In this document: positions 16,849 through 26,319 of the stretch, one piece after another
Numbering within the stretch: position 1 is the first letter of the stretch
Layout of the letters: each line of letters begins with the position of its first letter
The notes under the pieces: model-generated
Told to the model about the DNA's origin: nothing
What the model saw: the letters and a program-made list of their open reading frames with translations, nothing else
Database searches by the model: none
Source of the DNA: Microvirga calopogonii
GTDB taxonomy: Bacteria; Pseudomonadota; Alphaproteobacteria; Rhizobiales; Beijerinckiaceae
Reading direction: 5' to 3'
Assembly (NCBI RefSeq): GCF_003347665.1
Contig: NZ_QDGA01000017.1
Coordinates: 43,482 to 107,481 of the forward strand
DNA length: 64,000 bases
Made by a program: the position numbers and the translations under genes

Positions 16849-19293
16849 TCACGGGGGCGGGGAGACGATCGCCGTCTGAATCCGCTTCTCCTCGCTTTTG
16901 ACGAGATCGGAGGCGGCCGCAACCAGATTCTCGAGCGACATCGGCCGGAAATGGAACTCGACCCGGTGGCGCCCGGGGCCGATCTCGACCCCTCGGAACA
17001 GAAGGTTGGCGCGCAGGATCGGCCGGCGCTCACCGTCGACCCAGGCCTCCCAGCCCGGATAATTGATGTCGTGCAGCACCAGGATGCCGTTGTCGCTGCT
17101 CTCGACATCGAGGGCGACCGAGTTGCGCATGTAGCTGACGATGCGCGCCTCGCCCTTGGCTTCATCGGGAGCGGTGCCGGCCGGCGTGTAGGCGGCCTTG
17201 AGCAGCGGCATGCTGTCGGTGTCGACGAGGGCTTCCGTCTCGCGATCGAATTCAGGCAGCTCGTCCTCGCCCAGTACGGCCTCTGAATCCACCGGGGTGA
17301 CGTGATGCGCCACGTAGGCGCGAGGAACGGAGGTGTTCAGGCGATAGATCCACATCCGACCCGTGCCATAGACGACCTCGGCGTCGGTCAGACGCGGGAA
17401 ATGGCGCGGCAGCTTCTCCACGGGGCGGTCGAGCACGACATAGTCGAGCCCCAGAAGGCTGGCGAGCTCGCAATTGTAGCCCCTGAAGCTCGTCGGGAAG
17501 CTGCGCAGATTGGGATCTTCCGCGTTCTCCCCGGGACCGATGGCGCGCTCGTAATCGGCCAGGCGCAACGGATTGTAGCCGATGGTGTCCTCGATCCCGA
17601 GAACCATGGACGCGTTCTGCCACGCCCCCTGCAGGCCGAGGATCTCGACACGGGGATACTCGCCCCTCGCATGGCGATCGGCGAGCTCGCGCTTGAGGAT
17701 CTGCAGGCCCTGCAACTGCTCCGGTGGCAGCTTCGTGAAGATCGTGTAGCGCTCGGCGGGCTCCGCATTCAGGGCTGAGGCCGCATGGCGGCCGATCAGC
17801 TCGGCGCCCGTCAGGGTCACGAGCACGAGGGCGACGGCCTCGCGCCAGCGGGACGCGCCGCTCATCTTCGTGATGGCCGCGATGGCCAGGACCGCCGCGG
17901 CAAGGCTGACACCGATCTCGGTCAGGGCCGGGAAGACGAAGCCCCCCTTGATGGCAAAGGCCATGGCGCTGGCGATGGCGACAACCACGAGGCCAACGGC
18001 CAGGAGCGGCAGGGCCGCCCAGAGGCGGCCGAGCGTCGCCCGGCTCCATCGCGGCAGTCCTTCCGTCACATAGCGATGGACGAGATAACCCGCCGCGAAG
18101 GCCAGGGCGATGTTGATGAGGAAGGTCGCGTCGGCGGGCCGGCGGTAGAGGTCCACGCCCGGCAGGTGATCGAAGATCACGACGAAACCCGGCGTGTAGC
18201 GCCCGAGCGCATAGAGCGTGGCCGCGATGCCCATGACGAGGAAGAAGCGGAACTCGCGGGCGAACAGGCGGCCCCCCGCCACCCCGTGCCAAAGCAGGAA
18301 GAGGGCCGGGATCGTGCCGATGAACAGGTAATTGGTCGCCCGGTCGGTCCAGGTTCCCTCGGAGAGGCTGTGCCAGTCCGGCCCCCAATAATCGTAGGTC
18401 CAGCGCAGGGAGCCGAAGACGTTGCCGAACAGGATCGTCGCCAGGCTCTCCGGCGGCAGCGATCCCATGGCCGCCACGCCGAACCCGAAGGACGGGCGCG
18501 TCGAGGTGGCGAGGAATTGCATCGTCAGTACGATCGGGACGGCGAGAAGCGTACCGCCGATCAGCCCCATGAAGAGCAGGAGCCCAAGGCGGGACTTGAG
18601 ATAGGCGAGGGGGCGAGGCGCGGCCCAGATCCGCTGCGCGGCGAGCGCGATGAGAGTCAGGCCGCAGAGAAAGGCGACCTGATCGCGCCCGATGACCATC
18701 ATGGCCGCGCTGAGGGCGAAGAGCAGCCCGTAACGGTAGGAGCGGCGGTCGAGGGCTTCCTCCAGGAGCCAGAAGGCCAGCGGAAAGAACCCGTAGCTGA
18801 AGATGATGCCGGTATGCTGGAGGCGGGCCGTGGCGGAACCGCCGAGCATGAAGACGAGGGCTGCCACCACGGCGCCCGCCGGATGCCAGCCCCGCCGGCG
18901 GAACAGAGGCACGAAAGCCAGCGCCCCGGGAAGGAAATGGGCGAAGACGACCACGTCGAAGAGCTGCATGGACGGCTCGGGGACGAGCCACCCGAACAGC
19001 AGCATGGTGGGAGTGAAAAGCAGCGACTGGGGATCCGCCGCCGATGGATGCCCGCCGAAGTGGTAGGGGTTCCAGAGGGGCAGCTCGCCATGGGCGAGCG
19101 CGCTGCCCAGGTAGCGCAGGGTCGGATAGAACTGGTTCTTGGAGTCCCAGGGAACGACGGTCCCGGTCAGGGGCCAGATGGATACCGCCAGGGCCCAGGC
19201 CACGAGGATCAGGGCAAAAGCCGTCAGCGTCTGGCGCTGCGACCAGGCTGGCATGGAAGCTGGACTATCCAGTCCTGAAATCGATGTCTGCAT
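16849..19293 (-). CDS. YfhO-like polytopic membrane protein
   Basis: An 814-residue inner-membrane protein of the YfhO/GT-C-like class. It has about 12-13 hydrophobic spans over residues 20-510, and a soluble C-terminal domain from about 515 with the ILVLHDINYPGWEAWVDGERRPI beta motif typical of YfhO. An acidic residue follows the first span (VPWDSKNQFYPTLRY), as in GT-C glycosyltransferases that use lipid-linked sugars. Relatives in Gram-positives glycosylate lipoteichoic acid; the Gram-negative role is unknown. It is the first gene of a pair with the secreted protein. ATG at 19293. Confidence 0.78.
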   Translation of the reverse strand: MQTSISGLDSPASMPAWSQRQTLTAFALILVAWALAVSIWPLTGTVVPWDSKNQFYPTLRYLGSALAHGELPLWNPYHFGGHPSAADPQSLLFTPTMLLFGWLVPEPSMQLFDVVVFAHFLPGALAFVPLFRRRGWHPAGAVVAALVFMLGGSATARLQHTGIIFSYGFFPLAFWLLEEALDRRSYRYGLLFALSAAMMVIGRDQVAFLCGLTLIALAAQRIWAAPRPLAYLKSRLGLLLFMGLIGGTLLAVPIVLTMQFLATSTRPSFGFGVAAMGSLPPESLATILFGNVFGSLRWTYDYWGPDWHSLSEGTWTDRATNYLFIGTIPALFLLWHGVAGGRLFAREFRFFLVMGIAATLYALGRYTPGFVVIFDHLPGVDLYRRPADATFLINIALAFAAGYLVHRYVTEGLPRWSRATLGRLWAALPLLAVGLVVVAIASAMAFAIKGGFVFPALTEIGVSLAAAVLAIAAITKMSGASRWREAVALVLVTLTGAELIGRHAASALNAEPAERYTIFTKLPPEQLQGLQILKRELADRHARGEYPRVEILGLQGAWQNASMVLGIEDTIGYNPLRLADYERAIGPGENAEDPNLRSFPTSFRGYNCELASLLGLDYVVLDRPVEKLPRHFPRLTDAEVVYGTGRMWIYRLNTSVPRAYVAHHVTPVDSEAVLGEDELPEFDRETEALVDTDSMPLLKAAYTPAGTAPDEAKGEARIVSYMRNSVALDVESSDNGILVLHDINYPGWEAWVDGERRPILRANLLFRGVEIGPGRHRVEFHFRPMSLENLVAAASDLVKSEEKRIQTAIVSPPP

Positions 19294-19582
19294 TGCTTTC
19301 TACGCGGCGCCCCGCCCACTCATCTCTTGCCATGAGACCCATTAGGCGGCCTGCCTGCGCACGCCCCCGAGTCCGCCACGGTTTGAAACCTGCTTGGCGT
19401 CTGACCGCACTCCCCCTATACATCCGCTGCTGTTTCTTTTGTTCAGCGATGCGTCTTCGGGATGCCCGCGCTTCCTCACGCAGCAAGACGGCGAGACGAT
19501 GGCAAGCCGGGGCTTTCCTGACCTGCCGCCTTTGAGCATCCATCTTCATTGTTCCACATAATTCAAGCCGGATGAAGATCCC

Positions 19583-20146
19583 ATGAATGATAGTATCTCC
19601 CGCCTTCTGCAGCGCCGCTCGGTCCCGCCCCGTTGGCTGGGCGAGCCGGGACCGTCCGAGCAGGAGGTCGAAACGCTTCTCAAGATCGCATCCCGAGTGC
19701 CGGACCACGGCAAGCTCGTTCCCTGGCGCTTCATCCTGATCCAGGGCGAGGGGCGGGCGCGCCTCGGCGAGGTGCTGGCAACCGCCTTCCAGGCGGACAA
19801 TCCGGAGGCCAGCGCCGAGCAGGTCGCCGCCGAGCGGGAGCGCTTTTCCAACGCGCCCCTCGTCGTCGCCGTAGTGTCCCGCGTGGTGCCGCATGCGAAG
19901 ATCCCGGACTGGGAGCAGGTTCTCTCGTCAGGCGCGGTCTGCATGAACCTTCTCGTCGGGGCCACCGCCCTCGGCTATGGCGCATCCTGGCTCTCGGGTT
20001 GGGCCGCGTTCGACCGGCGCGTGCTGGATGCCCTGGGGCTGAAGCCTCATGAGCGGATCGCCGGGTTCGTCCATATCGGCACGGCCAAGGAGACGCCGAC
20101 CGATCGCGACCGGCCCAGCCTCGCGGACATCGTGACGCGGTTCTAA
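19583..20146 (+). CDS. nitroreductase family protein (YdjA-like)
   Basis: A 187-residue FMN-binding nitroreductase of the short YdjA type. The N-terminal RRSVPPRWLGEPGPS segment and the SRVPDHGKLVPWRF motif bind FMN. The VLSSGAVCMNLLVGATALGYGASW helix and a C-terminal HIGTAKETPTDRDRP end are typical. It is probably a cytoplasmic dimer using NAD(P)H; the natural substrate is unknown. It is followed 25 bases later by a flavin reductase family gene on the same strand, which suggests a small redox operon. The 289 bases upstream (19294-19582) hold no supported gene. Confidence 0.87.
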   Translation: MNDSISRLLQRRSVPPRWLGEPGPSEQEVETLLKIASRVPDHGKLVPWRFILIQGEGRARLGEVLATAFQADNPEASAEQVAAERERFSNAPLVVAVVSRVVPHAKIPDWEQVLSSGAVCMNLLVGATALGYGASWLSGWAAFDRRVLDALGLKPHERIAGFVHIGTAKETPTDRDRPSLADIVTRF

Positions 20147-20171
20147 ACCTCTCATCGGGAACTGCCGCCTC

Positions 20172-20780
20172 ATGTTCTACGAAACCTCGACCAACACCCA
20201 CGGCCTTCCGCACGATCCGTTCAAGGCCATCGTCACGCCCCGGCCCATCGGCTGGATCACCACCATGAGCGCGAACGGGGAGGTGAACCTGTCGCCCTAC
20301 TCGTTCTTCAATGCCATATCCGAGCGCCCGCCCATGGTGGCGTTCTCGTCCGCCGGCAAGAAGGATGCGCTCACCTTCGTGGAGGAGACGGGGGAATTCG
20401 TCTGCAATCTGGCGACCTATGATCTGCGCGAGCAGATGAACGCCACCTCGGCCGCTCTGCCGCGTGGCGAGAACGAGATGGAGCATGCGGGCCTGAAACC
20501 CGCCGCCTCCCGGCTCGTGAAGCCGCCAAGGGTGGCCGACGCTCTTGCCGCGCTCGAATGCAAGTGGCTGCAGACCGTGCCGCTCAATCCCATGGGCGGG
20601 GGCGATCCATCCTACTACCTCGTGATCGGGCAGGTCGTCGGCATCCATATCGACGACCGCTGCATCGTGAACGGCCTTGTCGACACCGCCGCCATGCGCC
20701 CCATCGCGCGCTCGGGCTACCGGGACTACTTCGTGGCGACCCCGGAAACCAAGTTCGCCATGACGAGGCCGGGAGGCTGA
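20172..20780 (+). CDS. flavin reductase family protein (split-barrel FMN-binding)
   Basis: A 202-residue FMN-binding split-barrel protein of the flavin reductase-like family. Visible signatures are TPRPIGWITTMSANGEVNLSPYSFFNA, the FSSAGKKDALTFVEETGEFVCNL strand region and a C-terminal GYRDYFVA. It is cytoplasmic and could supply reduced flavin or act as an oxidoreductase in its own right. It follows a nitroreductase at 25 bases and ends at a bidirectional terminator shared with the large coiled-coil gene. Confidence 0.85.
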   Translation: MFYETSTNTHGLPHDPFKAIVTPRPIGWITTMSANGEVNLSPYSFFNAISERPPMVAFSSAGKKDALTFVEETGEFVCNLATYDLREQMNATSAALPRGENEMEHAGLKPAASRLVKPPRVADALAALECKWLQTVPLNPMGGGDPSYYLVIGQVVGIHIDDRCIVNGLVDTAAMRPIARSGYRDYFVATPETKFAMTRPGG

Positions 20781-20831
20781 GCCCGGCGCATCCTGCGGAC
20801 CCGATGTTCGCGCCGAGATAGTCCCACAAGC

Positions 20832-20859
20832 AAAAACGCGGCCCTAAGGCCGCGCTTTT
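20832..20859. terminator. bidirectional intrinsic terminator
   Basis: The stem CGCGGCC with GGCCGCG around a CTAA loop is flanked by AAAAA on the left and TTTT on the right. It can stop both the flavin reductase transcript and the convergent coiled-coil gene. Confidence 0.8.
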
Positions 20860-20885
20860 CATGTCTGCATGATTAACTGATCGCC

Positions 20886-23800
20886 TCAGTCGAAGCGGCC
20901 GCTCGCATGGGCCAGCATGGTGTAGACCTTGCCGGTCTCCGACGTGAGATACGTCTTCGTCAGCATGGAGTCTCGGTCGTCGCGGGAGACTTCCGACAGC
21001 AGGCGCTCGAACTCCTCCACGTACCGGTCCACGGTCTGACGGAAATCATCGTCGCGGCGATATTTGCGGCGGATCTCGTCGAAGGTCTGCTGACCCTGCA
21101 GGGTGTAGAGGCGACGGGTGAACACGTTGCTCTCGCCGCGGCGATAGCGGTCCCATAGCTCCACGGCCGCCTCGTGGTCGATCATCCGGGCGATGTCGAC
21201 CGAGATCGAGTCCAGCGACTCGAGGCTGTTGGTGCGGGCGCGATCGGCGCGGGCCGGTGCGCGGGCGGGCTCCACCGTCTCCTCCTCGCGAGAGGCTCGG
21301 TTCAGAAGGTCCGACAGCCAGCCGCCGCGGTTGCCGGCGTCGCGGGCGGAAGCCTCCTCCCGGCGCGGAGCCGGGCGCTCGGCCGAGGGCTGAACCGGGC
21401 GAGCGGGAGCCGGAGCCGGTGCAGGCGCCGGCGTCGGAGCAGGAGCGGGCTTCGGCTCCGCCTGACGGGCGACCGTCGGGGCAGGGGCAGGGGGCGGGGT
21501 CTGCGCGATGCGCTGCTCGACCGCAGCCGCGACGGCGGCCATGGTGGCGGCCACCGGCGTCTCATTAACGGCGGCCTTGCGCGGCTGGGCAGCCGGAGCG
21601 GCATCGACCAGGCGGTTGGAGCGTGACACCAGGGCGGACAGCTCGTTGAGCGCCTTGATCTGGTCGGCGACGACCCGGCGCATGTTAGCGCTCGCTTCCT
21701 GCGTCTCCTGCGGCAAATCCACGACGCCGCGGCGGAGTTCGGCGCGCGTCGCCTCCAGCTCGCGCTGGATCTGGCCCGTCATGCCGCGCAATTCGCCCAT
21801 GGTATCGCGGAACTTCGCGGCGGCGCTGCCCAGCGCCTCGACCATCTCGGCGGCGGCCTGCTCGTAGCTGGCGCGCAGAGCGGCGGCCGTACGGGCGCTT
21901 TCCTCGCCCGTGCTGGTCCGGATGCGCTCGAACTGCTCGCCGATGGCGTTCGTCGCCGTATCGGCCGTCGCGGCGAGGACCGAGCCGAGCTGGCGCGCCT
22001 TCGCATCGGCGTTCTCGAGCGATCCTTCCAGCAGGGTCGTGAAGGAGCGGGTGACGGATTCGAGATCCTGCGAGCGCTCGGTGATCCGGCTGAGAAGCAC
22101 GTCCAGGGCCTGCTGGCGACCGGACAGGGCTTCGCTCATGCGAGCCTCGACACGCTCCAGCGCGCTCGTCGCCTCGGTGAGCGTACGCATCTGCTCGTTC
22201 GTGGTGTCGGTCAGCGTGCGGCCGCGCTCTTCGAGGCTCTGGGCGAGTTCCAGCGCCTGCTGGATGGCCCCAGAGGACACGCTGCGCAGGGCGTCGACCT
22301 GATCGGCTACCTGGTCGGACGCGCGGCCCGTCTGGATGGCGATCTCCGCAAGGAGCGACTCGATGTGCTGGACGCGTCCGGCAAGCCCATCCTCGACGGC
22401 GCCGAGATTGCTGCTGGCCGACGCAGCGACCTGCTGGAGCAGGCGGTTCGCATCCTGCAGGCGGCCGAGCACGTCGGTGAGTTCCCCGCGCAGGCGGTCG
22501 CTCGTGCCGGTGAGGGTTTCGACGGTCTGCTGCGTGCCCGCATCAAGGGCGCTGCGCATGGCCTCCGTCGACTGCAAGTAGGAGGCGGTCAGCTCCATGG
22601 TGCGCTCCTGCAGGGAGGAGAGCAGGGTGGTGCTGCGGTCCTGCAGGCTGTCGATGACGGCCGTGCTGCGCTCGTCGAGCGCGCGCAGGGTCGTCTCGCT
22701 GATGGCGGCGACTTCTCGGCCGATCATTTCACCGCGGTTGCTCAGGTTCTCGACAAGAGACGTGCCTTCCGTGTCGAAGATCGAGCGGATCTCGCCGATG
22801 CGGCTGGTGAGCGAGCCGAGAACGGCCTGTCCACGCTCGTCGATGGTCTCGGCAACGCCGGTGAGACGGTTGACGACCCGGTCTTCGAGCATCGTCACGC
22901 TCTGGTCGAGAGCGTTGGCGATCTCCTCCGCGCGCGTTCCCAAGGTCTGGTTGATCTCGAACGCGCGGGTGCCCAGGGTTTCCGTGATCTGGTCGGCGCG
23001 GCTGCCGAGAACCTCGTCGATCGACGCGATGCGGCCGTCCAGGGATTCGCCGATCTGCTCGGCCCTGGAGGACAGGGTGTCGGCAATCGCGTTGGTCTTG
23101 GCGGTGATCGCCTGGCTGATCTCATCGACGCGCGCCTGGAGCGCGGCCGCCACGTCGCGTCCGCCTTCGGCCATGACGCGGGCCATTTCGCCGGTGCGCA
23201 CGACCAGAGCCTCGTTGAGGGCCGTGGAGCGGGCACCGAGAACGGTGTCGACCCGTTCGACGATGGTGTCGAAGTTGCCCGTGATCTCCGAGCTGCGCCG
23301 CGCGGCGTGCTCTTCGAGTGCGGCCAGTTGCGTCTCGATGGCGGCGGTCGCTTCGCGGGCACGCTCGGCGAAGGTCTCGGCCACCACGCGGCCCTGCACG
23401 GTGATGAGACGATCCATCTCCTCGAAGCGGCCGCTGATCGTCTCGGTCAGGCTGCCCACGTCGCGGGACATGCGTTCGGCCATCTCGCCGCCGCGGGCCA
23501 TGACGCCCTCCAGAGCCGTGAGGCGAGAGCCGAGGGTCTCCTCCATCTCCCGGGTGCGGGAATCGACCGTGGTGGAAAGGGTTTCCGCCGTGCGGCTGAG
23601 CACCTCGTTGACGCGCGATCCTTGGGACGCGATGGCGAGAACGATGTCCTTGGCCGTGGTTGCGAGACGGGTCTGAGCCTCGTCCGTGTGGAGGGAAAGT
23701 GTTTCCGAGAATTCCTTGCCGCGGGTTTCGAAGGCGGTGCGGAACTCCTCGACCTGGTTGCCCATGAGCAGCGAGACGCGCTCGCCCGCCTCGGTGAGGC

Positions 23801-25667
23801 TGGTCTCCAGGGCCTGCCCTTGAACGGTGACGGATTCGCTGACGCGCTGGCTCGCGGTCTCGAGGCGGGTGGCCAGGTCCTCGACGCGGTTGCCGATGGA
23901 TTCGTCGGCGAGGCGCACGGCGCTTTCGAGCTGCTCGCGCACTTCGCCGCCGCGCTCGCTGATCTCGCGGGTCACGTCGGCCGCCGTCGTTGCAAGGCGC
24001 TCGCGGAATTCGCTGCCGCGCAGGACGATCTCGTCGACGACGCCCGTTCCTGTCGTGGCAAGCTGCTCACGCAGGGTGGTGCCGCGGTTCGCCAGCTCCT
24101 CGATCAGTGAGCCAGCCGTCAGGGCGAATTCCTCACGCAGGGTACTGCTGCTGGCGGTGAGCTCCTGAACGAGCGTGGCACCGGTGGTCGAGAGCTGCTC
24201 GCGCACCTGCGTGCCGCGGGTTGCGATCTCCTCGCCCACCAGGGCGCCTGCGGTCGCGATCTGATCGCGCATTTCCGCCGTGCGGGCGGAGATGTCGTCG
24301 GCAATCACGCCGCCGGTGGCCGCCAGCTTCTCGGTGATCTCGCTGCCGCGCTGGGCGAAGCTGTCCTCGAGGGTGCGCGCCGTCTGCTCGAAGGCCTCGC
24401 GCACGTCGTTGCCCTGCTGGGCGAGGGCGTCGATCACGCCGCGGCCGGTTTCGGCGAGCGTGCGGGTGACCTGGCTTGCGCCTTCCTGCAGGTGGCGGGT
24501 GAGAAGGTCGCCGGTGCGCTCGAAAGCGCCCGTGATGTCCTGCGCCTTGCTCTCCAGGGCGCTCGTGATGGTAGTGCCCACCTCCGAGATGCCGTTCTTG
24601 ATCTCTTCGCTGGAGCCCGAGAGGCGCTCTACCAGCTCGATGCCGCGGCCTGCCATTTCCTCGACGACGCGCTCGCCGGCGCGGCCGAGGGCCTGAGTGA
24701 TGTGATCGCCCTGCTGTTCGAGCGACGCGGTGACCTTGTCGCCCGCGCCACTGACGGCGGACACGACGCGCTCGCTGGCGCCGTCGAGGTCCTGGATCAG
24801 GCTCTGGTGGACGCCGGTGATGGAGCCGCGCACGCGCTCCGCGTTCGACACGATGGCCTCGCGCTGCGCCACGAGTTCGTCGATCAGCGAGCGGATGCGG
24901 ATTTCGTTGTCGGAATAGGCGCGCTCGAGGGTCGAGATCTCGCTGCGCACGAGCGTTTCGAGTTCGCCTGCGCGGGCCAGGGCCCGCTCGACGCCGTCGC
25001 CGACGGCGGCCACTTCTCGGCGCACGGCCTGCGAGACGGACAGGACCGCATCGGTGGAGAAGTTTTCCGGCTGGGCCAGACGCACGGCGACTTCGCCGAC
25101 CGCACGGGCCACGAGCTTCATTTCCTGCGAACGGACCGTGAGCATCGCCGCGATGAAGAACAGGAAGACAGGTGCCACGAGACCGACGGCGCCGAGGGCC
25201 AGCTGCGAGGTCGAGAAGGTGGCGAGCAATTGCTCGGGGGTGGTGATGCCCTGCGTATAGACCAGGGCTCCGACTCCGCCGAGCCAGAGCAGGGATGCGA
25301 GGGTGGCCATCCAATAGGCGCGGCGGGAGGGGCGAACCTGGAGAGCCTGCAGCATTACGCCCACGTTCTGACGATCATCGTTGGCGACGGCGCTCCGGTC
25401 GGGGGCGATGAAGCCGGAACGGGCCATGTCGTCGAGCCTGGGGTCATGGTCGTCTGCCTGGGCGGACAGGGAGTCGGAACCGAGACCGAAGGGGCCTTTG
25501 GTGAAGTCGTGATCGTCGATATCCGGCAGCTTCGGCTCTTCATAAGGCTTGTTGCCCGAGCGCTCCGGCGTGTGGATCACGAATGTCTCTTCGAGGTTGA
25601 GTGCCTGCTCGACAGCCGACAGGGCCGCCTCTGCCGGGTCCTTCATCTTCTTGTTCTCGGTCGCCAT
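20886..25667 (-). CDS. giant membrane-anchored coiled-coil protein, candidate growth pole ring protein (GPR/RgsE-like)
   Basis: A 1593-residue protein. After a 115-residue acidic cytoplasmic head come two membrane spans (about 118-138 and 156-177). From there to about residue 1300 it is a continuous helical array of apolipoprotein-like 11/22/33-residue repeats (for example the ETLGTRAFEINQTLGTRAEEI type). A Pro/Ala-rich linker follows (about 1380-1450), then a conserved C-terminal domain ending SETGKVYTMLAHASGRFD. This layout matches the growth pole ring protein of Agrobacterium and RgsE of Sinorhizobium, which organise unipolar growth. The identification rests on architecture and memory of the family. 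The ATG at 25667 follows GAGGGCGG. Confidence 0.75.
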   Translation of the reverse strand: MATENKKMKDPAEAALSAVEQALNLEETFVIHTPERSGNKPYEEPKLPDIDDHDFTKGPFGLGSDSLSAQADDHDPRLDDMARSGFIAPDRSAVANDDRQNVGVMLQALQVRPSRRAYWMATLASLLWLGGVGALVYTQGITTPEQLLATFSTSQLALGAVGLVAPVFLFFIAAMLTVRSQEMKLVARAVGEVAVRLAQPENFSTDAVLSVSQAVRREVAAVGDGVERALARAGELETLVRSEISTLERAYSDNEIRIRSLIDELVAQREAIVSNAERVRGSITGVHQSLIQDLDGASERVVSAVSGAGDKVTASLEQQGDHITQALGRAGERVVEEMAGRGIELVERLSGSSEEIKNGISEVGTTITSALESKAQDITGAFERTGDLLTRHLQEGASQVTRTLAETGRGVIDALAQQGNDVREAFEQTARTLEDSFAQRGSEITEKLAATGGVIADDISARTAEMRDQIATAGALVGEEIATRGTQVREQLSTTGATLVQELTASSSTLREEFALTAGSLIEELANRGTTLREQLATTGTGVVDEIVLRGSEFRERLATTAADVTREISERGGEVREQLESAVRLADESIGNRVEDLATRLETASQRVSESVTVQGQALETSLTEAGERVSLLMGNQVEEFRTAFETRGKEFSETLSLHTDEAQTRLATTAKDIVLAIASQGSRVNEVLSRTAETLSTTVDSRTREMEETLGSRLTALEGVMARGGEMAERMSRDVGSLTETISGRFEEMDRLITVQGRVVAETFAERAREATAAIETQLAALEEHAARRSSEITGNFDTIVERVDTVLGARSTALNEALVVRTGEMARVMAEGGRDVAAALQARVDEISQAITAKTNAIADTLSSRAEQIGESLDGRIASIDEVLGSRADQITETLGTRAFEINQTLGTRAEEIANALDQSVTMLEDRVVNRLTGVAETIDERGQAVLGSLTSRIGEIRSIFDTEGTSLVENLSNRGEMIGREVAAISETTLRALDERSTAVIDSLQDRSTTLLSSLQERTMELTASYLQSTEAMRSALDAGTQQTVETLTGTSDRLRGELTDVLGRLQDANRLLQQVAASASSNLGAVEDGLAGRVQHIESLLAEIAIQTGRASDQVADQVDALRSVSSGAIQQALELAQSLEERGRTLTDTTNEQMRTLTEATSALERVEARMSEALSGRQQALDVLLSRITERSQDLESVTRSFTTLLEGSLENADAKARQLGSVLAATADTATNAIGEQFERIRTSTGEESARTAAALRASYEQAAAEMVEALGSAAAKFRDTMGELRGMTGQIQRELEATRAELRRGVVDLPQETQEASANMRRVVADQIKALNELSALVSRSNRLVDAAPAAQPRKAAVNETPVAATMAAVAAAVEQRIAQTPPPAPAPTVARQAEPKPAPAPTPAPAPAPAPARPVQPSAERPAPRREEASARDAGNRGGWLSDLLNRASREEETVEPARAPARADRARTNSLESLDSISVDIARMIDHEAAVELWDRYRRGESNVFTRRLYTLQGQQTFDEIRRKYRRDDDFRQTVDRYVEEFERLLSEVSRDDRDSMLTKTYLTSETGKVYTMLAHASGRFD

Positions 25668-25983
25668 GATCCGCCCTCGTGACGCAACTGATGATGGTTG
25701 AAGTCGCTTCATTCCCTGAGAAACGAGGTGAATGCGTGGCCTCAACCGGCGCGGAGCCTCATTCAAGCGATTCCGCACGGTAATCTGTCATTTACCAAGC
25801 AAGTCTAGCGGCCGATCTGAAACAAGGAAACCCGATGTCCCCTGTCATTTATGAACGTCGTTAACGGCTTAGTAACCTGCTCTACCAGGGAAAAATAAGG
25901 CGAAAAGACGGCAGGTATCGCGCCCGTCTCTCGTCTTCCGGTGCAGTCTGTCATAAGTATGCGCCGACAAGCAGAGGTCCGCA
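25668..25983. other. 316-base divergent promoter region
   Basis: It separates the coiled-coil gene from the ferredoxin gene. It holds an AT-richer centre and, at 25861-25876, TTAA-N7-GTAAC, a CtrA-type box with one mismatch. No further gene is supported. Confidence 0.5.
25861..25876. promoter_or_regulatory. near-consensus CtrA-type box
   Basis: TTAACGGCTTAGTAAC differs from TTAA-N7-TTAAC at one base. It lies 108 bases upstream of the ferredoxin start and 194 bases upstream of the coiled-coil gene start. Single-mismatch sites are expected by chance fairly often, so support is weak. Confidence 0.25.
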
Positions 25984-26304
25984 ATGATCAATATTACGTT
26001 CATCGATGCCGAAGGCACAGCCCGCACCGTGGAAGCGGAGGAGGGCTCCACCGTCATGGAAACCGCCATCCGTAATGGCATTCCGGGCATCGAAGCGGAG
26101 TGTGGAGGGGCCTGCTCCTGCGCGACTTGTCACGTCTATGTCGCGGAGGAATGGGAAGCCGCGACGGGCCAGCCTCAACCGATGGAAGAGGACATGCTCG
26201 ACTTCGCGTACGACGTGCGACCCAATTCCCGTCTCTCGTGCCAGATCCGCGTCCGGCCAGAACTCGACGGCCTCGTCGTTCACACACCCACCCGTCAAGG
26301 CTGA
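25984..26304 (+). CDS. 2Fe-2S ferredoxin, adrenodoxin type
   Basis: A 106-residue ISC-type ferredoxin that carries electrons through one [2Fe-2S] cluster. The cluster ligands are Cys40, Cys46, Cys49 and Cys86 (CGGACSCATC and RLSCQI), the exact adrenodoxin/Fdx spacing. An extra cysteine at 44 lies inside the loop. The MEEDMLDFA segment that contacts reductase partners is present. Likely uses are cytochrome P450 systems, Fe-S assembly or haem maturation. ATG at 25984 follows AGAGG. The universal stress gene starts 15 bases downstream, probably in the same operon. Confidence 0.93.
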   Translation: MINITFIDAEGTARTVEAEEGSTVMETAIRNGIPGIEAECGGACSCATCHVYVAEEWEAATGQPQPMEEDMLDFAYDVRPNSRLSCQIRVRPELDGLVVHTPTRQG

Positions 26305-26319
26305 CTTTGGAGAGCGCCC

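Noticed and set aside
19342..19539. 65-codon frame upstream of the nitroreductase gene
   Set aside because: No ribosome site, no conserved pattern and a composition like random sequence.
22365..24110. 581-codon open frame antisense to the coiled-coil gene
   Set aside because: It is a shadow of the repetitive helical coding sequence; its repeats are the complement of the real repeats.
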